A stretch of 64,000 nucleotides of DNA from Bacteroidales bacterium (lineage in GTDB: Bacteria; Bacteroidota; Bacteroidia; Bacteroidales; UBA932): NCBI GenBank assembly GCA_017428325.1, contig JAFRRA010000002.1:556690-620689 (forward strand), in the 5' to 3' direction. Below, piece after piece: positions 1 to 9,783 of the stretch. The position numbers and the translations under genes are program-made. Numbering within the stretch: position 1 is the first letter of the stretch; each line of letters begins with the position of its first letter. The notes beneath the pieces are model-generated. The model saw only the letters and a list, made by a program, of their open reading frames with translations, was not told the origin of the DNA and did not search any database.

Positions 1-1
1 T

Positions 2-400
2 TCCGGACTTGCGGATCTGGCAGTCAAGAGCATACCGTTCGGAAACTTCTCTCCTCTGTTCATCCTGATTCTTTCCGGACTTATCTGTTATGCGCTGTCA
101 AACTTCATATCCAACTCAGCGACAGCCGCTCTGCTTATGCCAATCCTTGCCGTTGTCTGCACCGCTATGGGAGACAGTCTGGGAGTAATTGGAGGCACCT
201 CGACTGTTCTGATTGGCGTGGCAATAGCAGCGTCAAGCGCAATGATTCTACCGATCTCCACTCCGCCAAACGCTCTGGCCTTCGCAACCAATCTGGTAAG
301 CCAGAAGGATATGAGCAGGATAGGTGTGATAATGGGAGTCATCAGCATGGTCTTCGGATATGGCCTGCTGTATCTGATCGGTTCCCTGCACCTGCTTTAG
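2..400 (+). CDS. DASS/SLC13-family anion:sodium symporter, C-terminal part
   Basis: This is the last 132 codons of a gene that enters from the left edge; no start is visible. The inner-membrane family imports di/tricarboxylates or sulfate with sodium. Two signatures are visible: SNFISNSATAALLMPI at about residues 33-48 of the fragment, like the family's SN-x-x-SN-TA motif, and MILPISTPPNALAF further on, like the MLPxATPPNA motif near the second half-site. The rest is hydrophobic helices ending in a final membrane segment. The stop overlaps the end of the convergent downstream gene by four bases. The substrate cannot be told from this fragment. Confidence 0.85.
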   Translation, partial: SGLADLAVKSIPFGNFSPLFILILSGLICYALSNFISNSATAALLMPILAVVCTAMGDSLGVIGGTSTVLIGVAIAASSAMILPISTPPNALAFATNLVSQKDMSRIGVIMGVISMVFGYGLLYLIGSLHLL

Positions 401-1173
401 TAGGTAATCCTGTAGAGTCTCGGCCAGTATTTGCCGGTTACGTATATGCTTTTGTCTGACGGATCGTAGGCGATGCCGTTCAGGACGTCAGTTGCCTTTG
501 TGGTAAGTTTTGACGGGAGAATCCCCTTGCAGTCTATCACGTCGGTAACATATCCGGTTTCCGGATCGATGATTACAATATCATCTGTAAGATAGACGTT
601 TGCCCAGATTTTGCCGTTTATCCATTCCAGCTCGTTGAGGTTAGGGAGCGGCTTCCCGTCCAGGGTAACCTTAAGGGTGGAATTGCAGTAGAAGGAGGCC
701 GGATCGCGGAAATAGAGCACTGACGACCCGTCACTCATTATCAGACGTTTGCCGTCTGTAGTAAGTCCCCATCCCTCGGTAGGGTAGGATGCCCGTCCGA
801 TTTCCTTGAGCTTGTTCTGAGGGTTCTTGAGGCTGAAGACAAAGCACGTATGTTCCTCCCAGGTCAGGATGAAGAACCTGTCGTTGACCACGCAGCTTCC
901 CTCAATGAAATATTTGTCCACAAATTTCCATTTCCTCTTCCATTTGCCGGTTTTGTAGTCCAGCATGTTAAGGCAGCTTTCACCTTTCTGGCCGGTGGTT
1001 TCCCAAAGATAGCCGTCATAGAAGAACAGGCCTTGGGTGTAGGATTTGGTGTCGTGAGGATATTCGGCGAGGACTTTTACCTTGTGCCGGCGTGCCTTTG
1101 GCGGATCCTGAGCCAGAGCCAGGACCGGAAGCAGGATTGCCGCCGCAAGGGTTATGAATCTCAAGTTCCTCAT
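397..1173 (-). CDS. glutamine cyclotransferase-like (glutaminyl-peptide cyclotransferase) exported protein
   Basis: The 258-residue protein starts with a clear signal peptide (MRNLRFITLAAAILLPVLALAQ), so it is periplasmic or secreted. The body matches the plant-type glutamine cyclotransferase beta-propeller family: YPHDTKSYTQGLFF near the mature N-terminus, then repeated blades with GYLWETTGQKGES, LTWEEHTCFVF, GWGLTTDGKRLIMSDGS and LNELEWINGKIWANVY. Family members convert N-terminal glutamine to pyroglutamate. It lies only four bases downstream of pyrG on the same strand and may be cotranscribed with it. The family call is firm; the physiological substrate is unknown. Confidence 0.88.
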   Translation of the reverse strand: MRNLRFITLAAAILLPVLALAQDPPKARRHKVKVLAEYPHDTKSYTQGLFFYDGYLWETTGQKGESCLNMLDYKTGKWKRKWKFVDKYFIEGSCVVNDRFFILTWEEHTCFVFSLKNPQNKLKEIGRASYPTEGWGLTTDGKRLIMSDGSSVLYFRDPASFYCNSTLKVTLDGKPLPNLNELEWINGKIWANVYLTDDIVIIDPETGYVTDVIDCKGILPSKLTTKATDVLNGIAYDPSDKSIYVTGKYWPRLYRITY

Positions 1174-1177
1174 TATT

Positions 1178-2818
<1,641 letters not shown>

Positions 2819-2829
2819 TTAACGGGATA

Positions 2830-2837
2830 CAAACTTA
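2830..2837 (-). promoter_or_regulatory. -7 box for pyrG
   Basis: Read on the minus strand this is TAAGTTTG, close to the Bacteroidota -7 consensus TAnnTTTG, about 33 bases upstream of the pyrG ATG. I see no clear -33 TTTG element. Confidence 0.45.
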
Positions 2838-2868
2838 ATCAAAAAAATGAGATTTGGAAAGATTATCC

Positions 2869-2876
2869 TATATTTG
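2869..2876 (+). promoter_or_regulatory. -7 box for the TPP riboswitch transcript
   Basis: TATATTTG is a perfect Bacteroidota -7 match placed a few bases before the 5' end of the riboswitch fold, so transcription should start near 2881. Confidence 0.65.
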
Positions 2877-2880
2877 CAGG

Positions 2881-2953
2881 CGCTTAGGGGTGCCGGAAGG
2901 CTGAGATCATACCCTTTAACCTGATGCGGACAATGCCGCCGTAGGGAAAGTTG
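2881..2953 (+). promoter_or_regulatory. TPP (THI-box) riboswitch
   Basis: The conserved thi-box blocks appear in order: GGGGTGCC at 2887-2894, CTGAGATCATACCC at 2901-2914, then AACCTGATGCGGACAATGCC at 2918-2937 and GTAGGGAAAG at 2941-2950. GGGGT pairs with ACCCTT, and GCGG pairs with CCGC in the pyrophosphate-sensor arm. It senses thiamine pyrophosphate and sits 40 bases ahead of a TonB-dependent receptor, so vitamin B1 excess should shut off uptake. I see no long poly-U terminator between the aptamer and the ATG, which favours control of translation. Confidence 0.96.
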
Positions 2954-2992
2954 AAGGCTTCGTCATTCCTGGGCTTTGGTAAAAGTTTGGTT

Positions 2993-5224
2993 ATGAAGAA
3001 GTTTTTTTTATTTGCCCTTTTCTTCGGAGCTCTGTTTGGCTCGGCGACGGATATTTGCAGTCAGGATACACTTTCACAGCGGAGGCTGGACAGTATTATA
3101 GTTTCTGTATCGAGAGCCGGAATAAACACTCCTATGGCAAATAGCACTCTGGGGAAGAAGATTCTGTCTGATGCGCCTTCCACTTATTCTCTTCCTATGA
3201 CACTGAATATGCTTCCTAGTGTGGTTGCAACCACAGAGGGAGGACTGTCGCTTGGATACAGCAACCTCAGGGTCCGGGGAAGCGATGCTTCAAGGACAAA
3301 TGTCACCCTTAACGGCATAGCCATCAACGACGGGGAGAGTCAGGAAGTTATCTGGGCAAACATTCCGTCTCTGCCTAATTTCCTGCAAAGCGTTCAGCTC
3401 CAAAGAGGTGCCGGTACATCAGTGAACGGTCCGGGAGCCTTCGGGGCATCGCTGAACATGCAGACAAAGACCGCTTCTTCCTATCCTTACGCCTCTGCTG
3501 ATTTCTCGGCTGGAAGCTACAATACCTTTATGCAGAGCATTGCTGCGGGAACGGGAGCAATAGACGGAGACGATGGGAACTGGTTCAATGTAGATGTGGC
3601 ATACAATCATGCTCTTACTAGAGGCTATATCCGAAATGCAAAGGCTAATCTGAACTCTCTGCTACTGTCCGCTTCCTGGAGAAACTCCCGCAGCAGCCTG
3701 AAATTCATCTATATGATGGGCTCGCAGCATACGGGAATCACCTGGGAGGGATGCCCGATAGATATCTATTACACAAACCGCAAGTACAATGTTGCCGGAG
3801 AGTATTATGATGATGAGGGGAATGTCCATTACTATGACAACGAGACCGACAATTACCGCCAGCATCATTTCCAGTTGCACTATATACATCAATTTTCTCC
3901 ATCGCTGAGCATAAATTCAACCCTGCATTTCACAAAGGGAGACGGCTACTACGAGAACTATAAATACAATGTAAAGTTCTCTAAGTACGGTATAGATCCT
4001 CAGGTTATTGACGGAACAACATACAAGAAGACGGATGTGATAATCAGGCAGAATATGGACAATGCATATCTTGCCGGTACCCTGAACCTGAAGTACAATT
4101 CAGGTGCTGTGGATTTTGTGTCTGGAGTAAACTATTCCTTCTATGACGGAGACCACTTCGGAAGAGTATTGTGGAGTAAGTACAACCAGAACATTGACTA
4201 TAACAGGCGCTGGTACACCAATAACGGAAAGAAGACAGATGCCAGCGTATTTGCAAAGGCGGAGATTTCTGTTGCCAAGGGACTGACCGCATTCGTGGAC
4301 GCCCAGTACCGCTTCATAGACTTTAAACTCAGCGGAATGGACAAGGACTTTGTGGGGCTTGACAACAAGAGCGACTATAATTTCTTCAATCCGAAGGCCG
4401 GGCTGGATTACCGAATCGGCCGTTGCCAGAGAGTGTTCTTCTCTGTTTCCTTTGCCAACAGGGAGCCGAGCCGCAGCGATATCAAGGAATCTATCAAGGC
4501 AGGCAAGCAGGATCTTCTCAAGAGCGAGAGAATGATAGACTATGAATTTGGCTATCAGTTGCATAATGACAGGATAGAACTGGGTGTAAACCTTTATGCT
4601 ATGGAATACCGCAACCAGCTGGTTTCCACCGGAAGACTCACTGAGACCGGTTATGTAATCCAGGAGAACATTCCGGACAGCTATCGCAGAGGAATAGAAT
4701 TCTCTGCCAGGTATATGCCTGTGAGGGGACTTATGCTTTTCGGTACAACCACTTTCTCACGTAACCGACTGAAAAACTACACTCTGTATGTGGATGCGTA
4801 CGATAATGCGGAAGACTGGAATCCGGTTGCCCAGCATCAGGTTTTCCTCAAGAGCAGCAAACTTACGCTTTCTCCTGAGATAATCGCTTCCGGAGGTCTT
4901 TTGGTAAATCCGGTTAAATCAACCCAGTTTGCCATTACAACCAAATATGTAGGCAAGCAGTATATGGACAACTCCAGTCTGGAGGGTGCAAAAGTGCCTT
5001 CATACTTCACAATGAGCCTGGATGCTTCCAAGTCATTCAAGATAGGTGAGAAGGGTGCTCTACGCATTTCTTTTTGCGTAGATAATCTTCTCAACAGCAA
5101 GTATTACTCTTACGGATGGATTTACCGTGCCGTATTTGAAGACGGTTCTCCGGATTATGTGGAAAAGGGTGTATACGCCCAGGCAAGGATCCATTTCATC
5201 GGCAAGGTAAGCTTCTCCTTCTAA
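2993..5224 (+). CDS. TonB-dependent outer-membrane receptor, predicted thiamine uptake
   Basis: The protein has 743 residues from the ATG at 2993. An in-frame TTG at 2951 lies inside the riboswitch and is rejected because MKKFFLFALFFGALFGSA forms a normal signal peptide. A plug domain follows (NLRVRGSDASRTNVTLNGIAIND, LQRGAGTSVNGPGAFGASLNM), then a beta-barrel with aromatic-rich strands and the terminal strand ending VSFSF. There is no N-terminal carboxypeptidase-like regulatory domain, so it is not a SusC type. The thiamine assignment is inference from the TPP riboswitch and the PnuC-family neighbour; this pairing is known in Bacteroidota as OMR1-PnuT. Confidence 0.9.
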   Translation: MKKFFLFALFFGALFGSATDICSQDTLSQRRLDSIIVSVSRAGINTPMANSTLGKKILSDAPSTYSLPMTLNMLPSVVATTEGGLSLGYSNLRVRGSDASRTNVTLNGIAINDGESQEVIWANIPSLPNFLQSVQLQRGAGTSVNGPGAFGASLNMQTKTASSYPYASADFSAGSYNTFMQSIAAGTGAIDGDDGNWFNVDVAYNHALTRGYIRNAKANLNSLLLSASWRNSRSSLKFIYMMGSQHTGITWEGCPIDIYYTNRKYNVAGEYYDDEGNVHYYDNETDNYRQHHFQLHYIHQFSPSLSINSTLHFTKGDGYYENYKYNVKFSKYGIDPQVIDGTTYKKTDVIIRQNMDNAYLAGTLNLKYNSGAVDFVSGVNYSFYDGDHFGRVLWSKYNQNIDYNRRWYTNNGKKTDASVFAKAEISVAKGLTAFVDAQYRFIDFKLSGMDKDFVGLDNKSDYNFFNPKAGLDYRIGRCQRVFFSVSFANREPSRSDIKESIKAGKQDLLKSERMIDYEFGYQLHNDRIELGVNLYAMEYRNQLVSTGRLTETGYVIQENIPDSYRRGIEFSARYMPVRGLMLFGTTTFSRNRLKNYTLYVDAYDNAEDWNPVAQHQVFLKSSKLTLSPEIIASGGLLVNPVKSTQFAITTKYVGKQYMDNSSLEGAKVPSYFTMSLDASKSFKIGEKGALRISFCVDNLLNSKYYSYGWIYRAVFEDGSPDYVEKGVYAQARIHFIGKVSFSF

Positions 5225-5229
5225 AGCGT

Positions 5230-5237
5230 TATCTTTG
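5230..5237 (+). promoter_or_regulatory. possible internal -7 box for pnuT
   Basis: TATCTTTG matches the Bacteroidota -7 element and ends five bases before the pnuT ATG. If active it gives a leaderless pnuT transcript that bypasses the upstream riboswitch. No -33 TTTG is evident. Confidence 0.4.
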
Positions 5238-5242
5238 CGTTT

Positions 5243-5860
5243 ATGGAGCAGGTGATACAGTTTGCGCAACAGAATTGGGACGAGATATTCGCCCTGGTTA
5301 CGGGTATACTTTTCCTGATATTCGAGATCAGGCAGAAGAACTGGATGTGGATCATCTGCATCTTCTCCTCTTCCGTTGCCGCATACGTTTTCTTTACAGA
5401 GAGGCTGTATGCCCAGATGGCGCTTAATCTGTATTACCTGCTTACGGCTTTCTGGGGTATCTGGTCCTGGGCAAAAGATGCGCGAAAACTGAAAGCATCC
5501 GTATCATCATCTGATAAATCTGCTCTGACAGTACATCTGACAAGGCTTACCGGAAAGGCTATTGTGATAAGCGTTGTTTGTTTTATGATAATCGCTCCTG
5601 TTGTCTGGTTTATTCTTGTTCGACTACAGGACGCTAATCCGATATTGGATGCTATCGTATTTACACTCAGTATAATAGCGACTATATGGCTGGTGAAGTC
5701 TTATCTCCAGCAATGGATTGCATGGATAGTTGCGGATGTTGTCCTGACGGCAATGTGCATCGTCCAGGGAATGCCTTTAATGGCTGCCCTGTACATTTTC
5801 TACATCCTCGGCGCAATCTACGGCTACTTCCACTGGAAGAAGAACGGCGTGTATGTTTAG
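5243..5860 (+). CDS. pnuT: PnuC-family transporter, predicted thiamine permease PnuT
   Basis: This 205-residue inner-membrane protein has about seven hydrophobic segments and the PnuC-family signature KNWMWIICIFSS followed by FFTERLYAQMALNLYYLLTAFWGIWSW. PnuC carries nicotinamide riboside; the Bacteroidota paralogue PnuT is linked to thiamine by riboswitch context, which applies here. It follows the receptor by 18 bases. In many Bacteroidota a thiamine pyrophosphokinase gene comes next; here a sugar-kinase-like gene follows instead, so the trapping kinase must be elsewhere or absent. Confidence 0.85.
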   Translation: MEQVIQFAQQNWDEIFALVTGILFLIFEIRQKNWMWIICIFSSSVAAYVFFTERLYAQMALNLYYLLTAFWGIWSWAKDARKLKASVSSSDKSALTVHLTRLTGKAIVISVVCFMIIAPVVWFILVRLQDANPILDAIVFTLSIIATIWLVKSYLQQWIAWIVADVVLTAMCIVQGMPLMAALYIFYILGAIYGYFHWKKNGVYV

Positions 5861-5881
5861 TTATTCCTACGGAATAATTCG

Positions 5882-5889
5882 TATATTTG
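5882..5889 (+). promoter_or_regulatory. -7 box upstream of the BadF-type kinase
   Basis: TATATTTG, about 43 bases ahead of the ATG at 5932. It probably starts the kinase-murQ transcript. Confidence 0.55.
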
Positions 5890-5931
5890 CACGTTTTTAG
5901 GACGGCAAATAATAATTTTAAACATTATAAG

Positions 5932-6786
5932 ATGATATTAGTAGCAGACAGCGGCTCAACCAAGGTGGATTGGGTTGCAATCAAGGAAGACGGAAGTACC
6001 GTGTCCGTAAAGACCGCCGGAATCAATCCGGTTTTCATATCAAGGGAAAAAATCGTTGAAATACTCAGGACAAGCCTGGAATCCATACTTGGAGACAATG
6101 TTACCGAGGTTTATTTCTACGGTGCCGGAGTAGTGTCCGATTCAGTCGGAAGCGATCTGGAAAGCGCATTCCAGGAAGTTTTCCCGGGAGTGAAGTGCTT
6201 TGCCGCATCTGATATGCTGGCAGCCGCCAGGGCTCTTTGCGGAGACGGAAAGGGTATCGCCTGCATTATCGGAACAGGAGCCAATTCCTGCTTCTTTGAC
6301 GGTGAGAAGATGGCTGAGCACGTGAATGCCGGAGGCTTCATCCTCGGCGATGAGGCAAGCGGCGGATACTTTGGCAAGAGACTGATCTCCGACTTCATCA
6401 AGGGTCTGTTCCCTAAGGATATAGAGAAGGCTTTCATCGAGAAGTACGACCTGGACTACCTGAAGATCGTGGACAGGGTATACAAGCAGCCTTCTCCTAA
6501 CAGGTTCCTGGCACAGTTCTCATATTTTATTGAGCAGTACAGGGATACGGACTATATGCAGGGCCTTCTGAAGAGCGGGTTCAAGGAATTCATCACAAGG
6601 AACGTCTATGGATACAATTATCACGAATATCCAATGAACGTGGTCGGTTCCATTGCATATATCTTCCGCAGGGAACTTGAGGAAGTTGCAGCAGAATGCG
6701 GCGTGAAGGTTGGAAAGGTTCTCCGTTCTCCGATCGAGGGACTGATTGAGTATCACAAGGCAAAATATCTTGGAAAAGAGAATTAA
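5932..6786 (+). CDS. BadF/BadG-type sugar kinase, likely MurNAc/GlcNAc kinase
   Basis: The protein has 284 residues from the ATG at 5932; the TTG at 5887 overlaps the promoter and is rejected. It has the actin-like ATPase fold of BadF/BadG/BcrA/BcrD proteins: phosphate-1 loop MILVADSGSTKVDW (D6, G8-K11), a central IACIIGTGANSCFFDG and AGGFILGDEASGGYFGKRL. This family includes amino-sugar kinases such as GlcNAc kinases and the MurNAc/GlcNAc kinase MurK. The next gene, 11 bases away, is the MurNAc-6-phosphate etherase. I therefore infer that it phosphorylates MurNAc or GlcNAc on entry. Substrate is not proven. Confidence 0.82.
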   Translation: MILVADSGSTKVDWVAIKEDGSTVSVKTAGINPVFISREKIVEILRTSLESILGDNVTEVYFYGAGVVSDSVGSDLESAFQEVFPGVKCFAASDMLAAARALCGDGKGIACIIGTGANSCFFDGEKMAEHVNAGGFILGDEASGGYFGKRLISDFIKGLFPKDIEKAFIEKYDLDYLKIVDRVYKQPSPNRFLAQFSYFIEQYRDTDYMQGLLKSGFKEFITRNVYGYNYHEYPMNVVGSIAYIFRRELEEVAAECGVKVGKVLRSPIEGLIEYHKAKYLGKEN

Positions 6787-6797
6787 AATTGTTGAAA

Positions 6798-7619
6798 ATG
6801 AGTGTAAAGAAGATAACGGAGCAGGCTTCCAACTACTCTAATCTGGACAAGATGAGTACGGGGGATCTGCTCAGGGGAATGAACGCGGAAGACAAGACAG
6901 TACCATACGCAGTGGAGAAATGCCTGCCGCAGGTTGAGAAATTCGTGGATCTTCTGGTCGAGAGAATGAAGAAGGGCGGAAGGCTTTTCTATCTCGGAGC
7001 CGGAACCAGCGGAAGGCTGGGCATTCTGGACGCCAGCGAGATACCTCCAACATACGGTGCTCCTTTTGACCTGGTTATCGGACTGATAGCCGGTGGAGAC
7101 GGTGCTATCCGCAAGGCTGTGGAGAATGCCGAGGACGATTATGATATGGGATGGGCAGACCTCCAGAAATTCAATATCGGAGGCTGGGATTCCGTAGTCG
7201 GAATCGCTGCCAGCGGAAGTACCCCATATGTTGTGGGAGCCTGCGCAAAGGCGCGTGAGATGGGACTTCTTACCGGATGCATCACCTGCAACCCTGGAGC
7301 TAAGGTTGCCGAGGTTGTGGACATCCCGATGGTTGCAGTGGTAGGCCCGGAGTTTGTGACCGGATCCACAAGGATGAAGAGCGGTACAGCCCAGAAACTC
7401 ATACTGAACATGATATCTACCTCGGCGATGATAAAGCTCGGCCACGTGAAGGGCAACAAGATGGTGGATATGCAGCTGTCCAACGCCAAGCTGGTGGACA
7501 GGGGCACACGCATGATAATGGACGAGACCGGAATAAAGGATTACGAAACAGCCAAGGAGTATCTTCTCAAGTACGGTTCCGTACGTAACGGAGTCGATGC
7601 CTTCAAGGCCGGCAAATAG
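6798..7619 (+). CDS. murQ: N-acetylmuramic acid 6-phosphate etherase
   Basis: The 273-residue SIS-fold enzyme cleaves the lactyl ether of MurNAc-6-P to give GlcNAc-6-P and D-lactate. Diagnostic stretches are FYLGAGTSGRLGILDASEIPPTYG, with E81 at the position of the catalytic acid in the family, IAGGDGAIRKAVENAEDD, and GSTRMKSGTAQKLILNM. The start is the ATG at 6798 (MSVKKITEQASNYSNLDKM); the TTG at 6789 adds only three residues. It follows the BadF-type kinase closely, which forms a MurNAc salvage pair comparable to the murK-murQ arrangement described for Tannerella forsythia. Confidence 0.95.
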   Translation: MSVKKITEQASNYSNLDKMSTGDLLRGMNAEDKTVPYAVEKCLPQVEKFVDLLVERMKKGGRLFYLGAGTSGRLGILDASEIPPTYGAPFDLVIGLIAGGDGAIRKAVENAEDDYDMGWADLQKFNIGGWDSVVGIAASGSTPYVVGACAKAREMGLLTGCITCNPGAKVAEVVDIPMVAVVGPEFVTGSTRMKSGTAQKLILNMISTSAMIKLGHVKGNKMVDMQLSNAKLVDRGTRMIMDETGIKDYETAKEYLLKYGSVRNGVDAFKAGK

Positions 7620-7627
7620 TTTCAGAC

Positions 7628-8233
7628 ATGGCATTCTCCTCAGAGCTGCTGCAGAAGGCTGTGGACCAGTTTTCCACGCTGCCCGGAATAGGGAAGAAGA
7701 GCGCCTTGCGGATGGCGCTCTACATACTCAGGCAGCCAAAGGAGAATGTGGAACTGTTCGCTTCCTCGCTTGTGAACCTTTCCAGAAACGTGCAGCACTG
7801 CTCGGTGTGCAATATGATTTCCGACAGCCCTGTCTGTCCGATCTGCTCCGACAGGCGCCGCAACCACGGTATAATCTGCGTGGTTGAAAGCATAAGAGAT
7901 GTGCTTAGCATTGAGAATACGCAGATATACAACGGATTGTATCACGTCCTTGGCGGAATAATCAGTCCGATGGACGGAGTTGGTCCGAGCGACCTTTCCA
8001 TCGATGAGCTGGAAAAAAGGATACAGGACGGTGGAGTCAATGAGGTGGTGCTGGCACTTTCCACCAGTATGGAAGGGGAGACGACATCCTATTTCCTTTA
8101 CAACCGCCTTAAGAAATATGACATTACGATAACGGCTATAGCCAGGGGAGTGGCCTTCGGGGACGACCTAGAGTACACGGACGAGCTTACTCTGGCAAAG
8201 TCAATAGAAAACAGACAATTATTTAAAATCTAA
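7628..8233 (+). CDS. recR: recombination mediator protein RecR
   Basis: 201 residues, the usual length. RecR works with RecO and RecF to load RecA on gapped DNA. Visible parts are the helix-hairpin-helix near the N-terminus (LPGIGKKSALRMAL), a four-cysteine zinc finger (CSVCNMISDSPVCPIC) at about residues 57-72, and the Toprim domain (ICVVESIRDVLSIE ... YHVLGGIISPMDGVGP). It lies eight bases after murQ and five before the symporter, so it is probably in the same transcript although unrelated in function. recF lies far away at 59.8 kb. Confidence 0.97.
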   Translation: MAFSSELLQKAVDQFSTLPGIGKKSALRMALYILRQPKENVELFASSLVNLSRNVQHCSVCNMISDSPVCPICSDRRRNHGIICVVESIRDVLSIENTQIYNGLYHVLGGIISPMDGVGPSDLSIDELEKRIQDGGVNEVVLALSTSMEGETTSYFLYNRLKKYDITITAIARGVAFGDDLEYTDELTLAKSIENRQLFKI

Positions 8234-8238
8234 ACAAG

Positions 8239-9711
8239 ATGAACCATACAATACTACTTGTAACGTTCCTGGTATACACGGCTATCCTTTTCTTCATAGC
8301 CTATATTACAAGCAGGAAAGCAGACAACAGCTCGTACTTCACGGGTAACCGCAAATCCAACTGGTTTGTGGTGGCTTACGGAATGATCGGGGCATCACTG
8401 AGCGGCGTGAGCTTCATGAGCGTTCCGGGCAACGTGTATAACGAGAGATTCTGGTATCTTCCTATGCTGATTGGCTTCATAGGCGGATATCTGATAATCG
8501 CGCTTGTCCTCCTGCCGCTGTATTACAGGATGAACCTGACTTCCATTTATTCCTATCTGGAGAAGAGGTTCGGAGTGTGCAGCTACAAGACCGGAGCTTC
8601 CTTCTTCATTATTTCTAGGTTCCTGGGAGCAACCGTCAGGACGTTTCTGGTAGTGTTCGTGCTTTATAACTTTGTGCTGATCCGTCCGGACGGAAGCCAT
8701 ATAATGCCTTTCTGGGTTGCGGCCGCCATCTTTGTGCTGATAGCAATCCTCTATACTCTGAAAGGCGGTGTCAAGACCATTATCTGGACAGACACCTTCC
8801 AGACCACGTTCATGATTGTGGCAGTTGTGCTTTCCCTGGTATTCATCTGCAAGGAACTGGGATGGGGCTTCGGCGATATGCTTTCCAACGTGCATTCAGA
8901 CGCTCACTCAGACATATTTGACACAGACTGGAGCCACGGAACCCACTGGCTGAAGAGATTCATAAGCGGACTGGTTGTTCCGGTTGCAATGACTGGTCTG
9001 GACCAGAGCATGATCCAGAAGAGCCTGAGTTGCAAGAATCTGAAGGAGAGCCAGAAGAATATGATGACATCCGTTGCGATGATGATTCCTGTGAACCTTC
9101 TGTTCCTCATCATCGGAGCTGTCCTGGCAATTTTCATGGTTAACCATCCTGAACTTCTTTCCTCTGTAACCAAGGCAGCAGGCGGAGTCGAGGCAGACAA
9201 GATCTTCCCGACCGTAGCCCTGAGCCTCAGACCGATAGTCGGAGTGATTTTCTTCATTGGACTGATTTCCGCAGCCTATCCTTCCTGCGCAAACGCGATT
9301 ACATCGCTGACCACTTCCGCCAGCATCGACCTTATCGGAATGGACAAGAAGGACTGGAGCGAGGACAGAAAGAAGAACGTCCGCCAGAGAGTGAATATCC
9401 TGATGGCGATTCTGTTCGTGGCTATGATGGTGGCATTCAACTACCTTAAGAGCGACAGCGTGATAAATATGGTATATGCCATCGCTTCATACACTTACGG
9501 TCCGCTTCTGGGTATTTTCATGTATGGTATCCTGACCAAGCTCAAGACCTGCGATAAGGCTGTTCCGTTCATTGCCATACTGGTTCCGGTTATTTGCTAC
9601 TGCATCCAGAACAAGGTGTTCGGCTGGGGCTATGACTTCGGATTTGCCCTGATCCTCGTGATCGCAGGCCTTACATTCCTGGGAATGTTGCTGTTTGCAA
9701 AGAAAAAATAG
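8239..9711 (+). CDS. sodium:solute symporter (SSS family)
   Basis: 490 residues with about 13 hydrophobic helices, inner membrane. The N-terminus carries the SSS-type signature (ADNSSYFTGNRKSNWFVVAYGMIGASLSGVSFMSVPG), and the middle has TDTFQTTFMIVAV and VPVAMTGLDQSMIQKSLSCKN, as in sialic acid, glucose or amino-acid symporters. Substrate cannot be read from sequence. The nearby kinase and murQ make an amino-sugar such as MurNAc a reasonable guess, since T. forsythia pairs a MurNAc importer with murK-murQ. It is driven by Na+, in line with the sodium pumps encoded later in the window. Confidence 0.9.
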   Translation: MNHTILLVTFLVYTAILFFIAYITSRKADNSSYFTGNRKSNWFVVAYGMIGASLSGVSFMSVPGNVYNERFWYLPMLIGFIGGYLIIALVLLPLYYRMNLTSIYSYLEKRFGVCSYKTGASFFIISRFLGATVRTFLVVFVLYNFVLIRPDGSHIMPFWVAAAIFVLIAILYTLKGGVKTIIWTDTFQTTFMIVAVVLSLVFICKELGWGFGDMLSNVHSDAHSDIFDTDWSHGTHWLKRFISGLVVPVAMTGLDQSMIQKSLSCKNLKESQKNMMTSVAMMIPVNLLFLIIGAVLAIFMVNHPELLSSVTKAAGGVEADKIFPTVALSLRPIVGVIFFIGLISAAYPSCANAITSLTTSASIDLIGMDKKDWSEDRKKNVRQRVNILMAILFVAMMVAFNYLKSDSVINMVYAIASYTYGPLLGIFMYGILTKLKTCDKAVPFIAILVPVICYCIQNKVFGWGYDFGFALILVIAGLTFLGMLLFAKKK

Positions 9712-9712
9712 T

Positions 9713-9720
9713 TAAATTTG
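9713..9720 (+). promoter_or_regulatory. -7 box upstream of corA
   Basis: TAAATTTG, the Bacteroidota -7 pattern, one base after the symporter stop region and 60 bases ahead of the corA ATG. This leaves an untranslated leader that contains a short ORF. Confidence 0.5.
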
Positions 9721-9741
9721 CATGAATCCAGAAAATCTGTT

Positions 9742-9783
9742 ATGTCTAACTCTATAATCATAAAGAAGGAGGCCGGAGTATGA
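9742..9783 (+). CDS. possible 13-residue leader peptide overlapping the corA start
   Basis: ATG at 9742 opens a short frame, MSNSIIIKKEAGV, that ends in TGA at 9781-9783. That stop overlaps the corA start codon as ATGA. A purine-rich AAGAAGGAGG stretch at 9763-9772 sits eight to ten bases before corA and is Shine-Dalgarno-like, which is rare in this window. The layout suggests translational coupling. Whether the peptide is made cannot be told; it is too short for coding statistics. Confidence 0.35.
   Translation: MSNSIIIKKEAGV

Noticed and set aside
2951-2992. TTG start for the TonB-dependent receptor
   Set aside because: It lies in the last stem of the TPP aptamer, and the signal peptide begins at the ATG at 2993.
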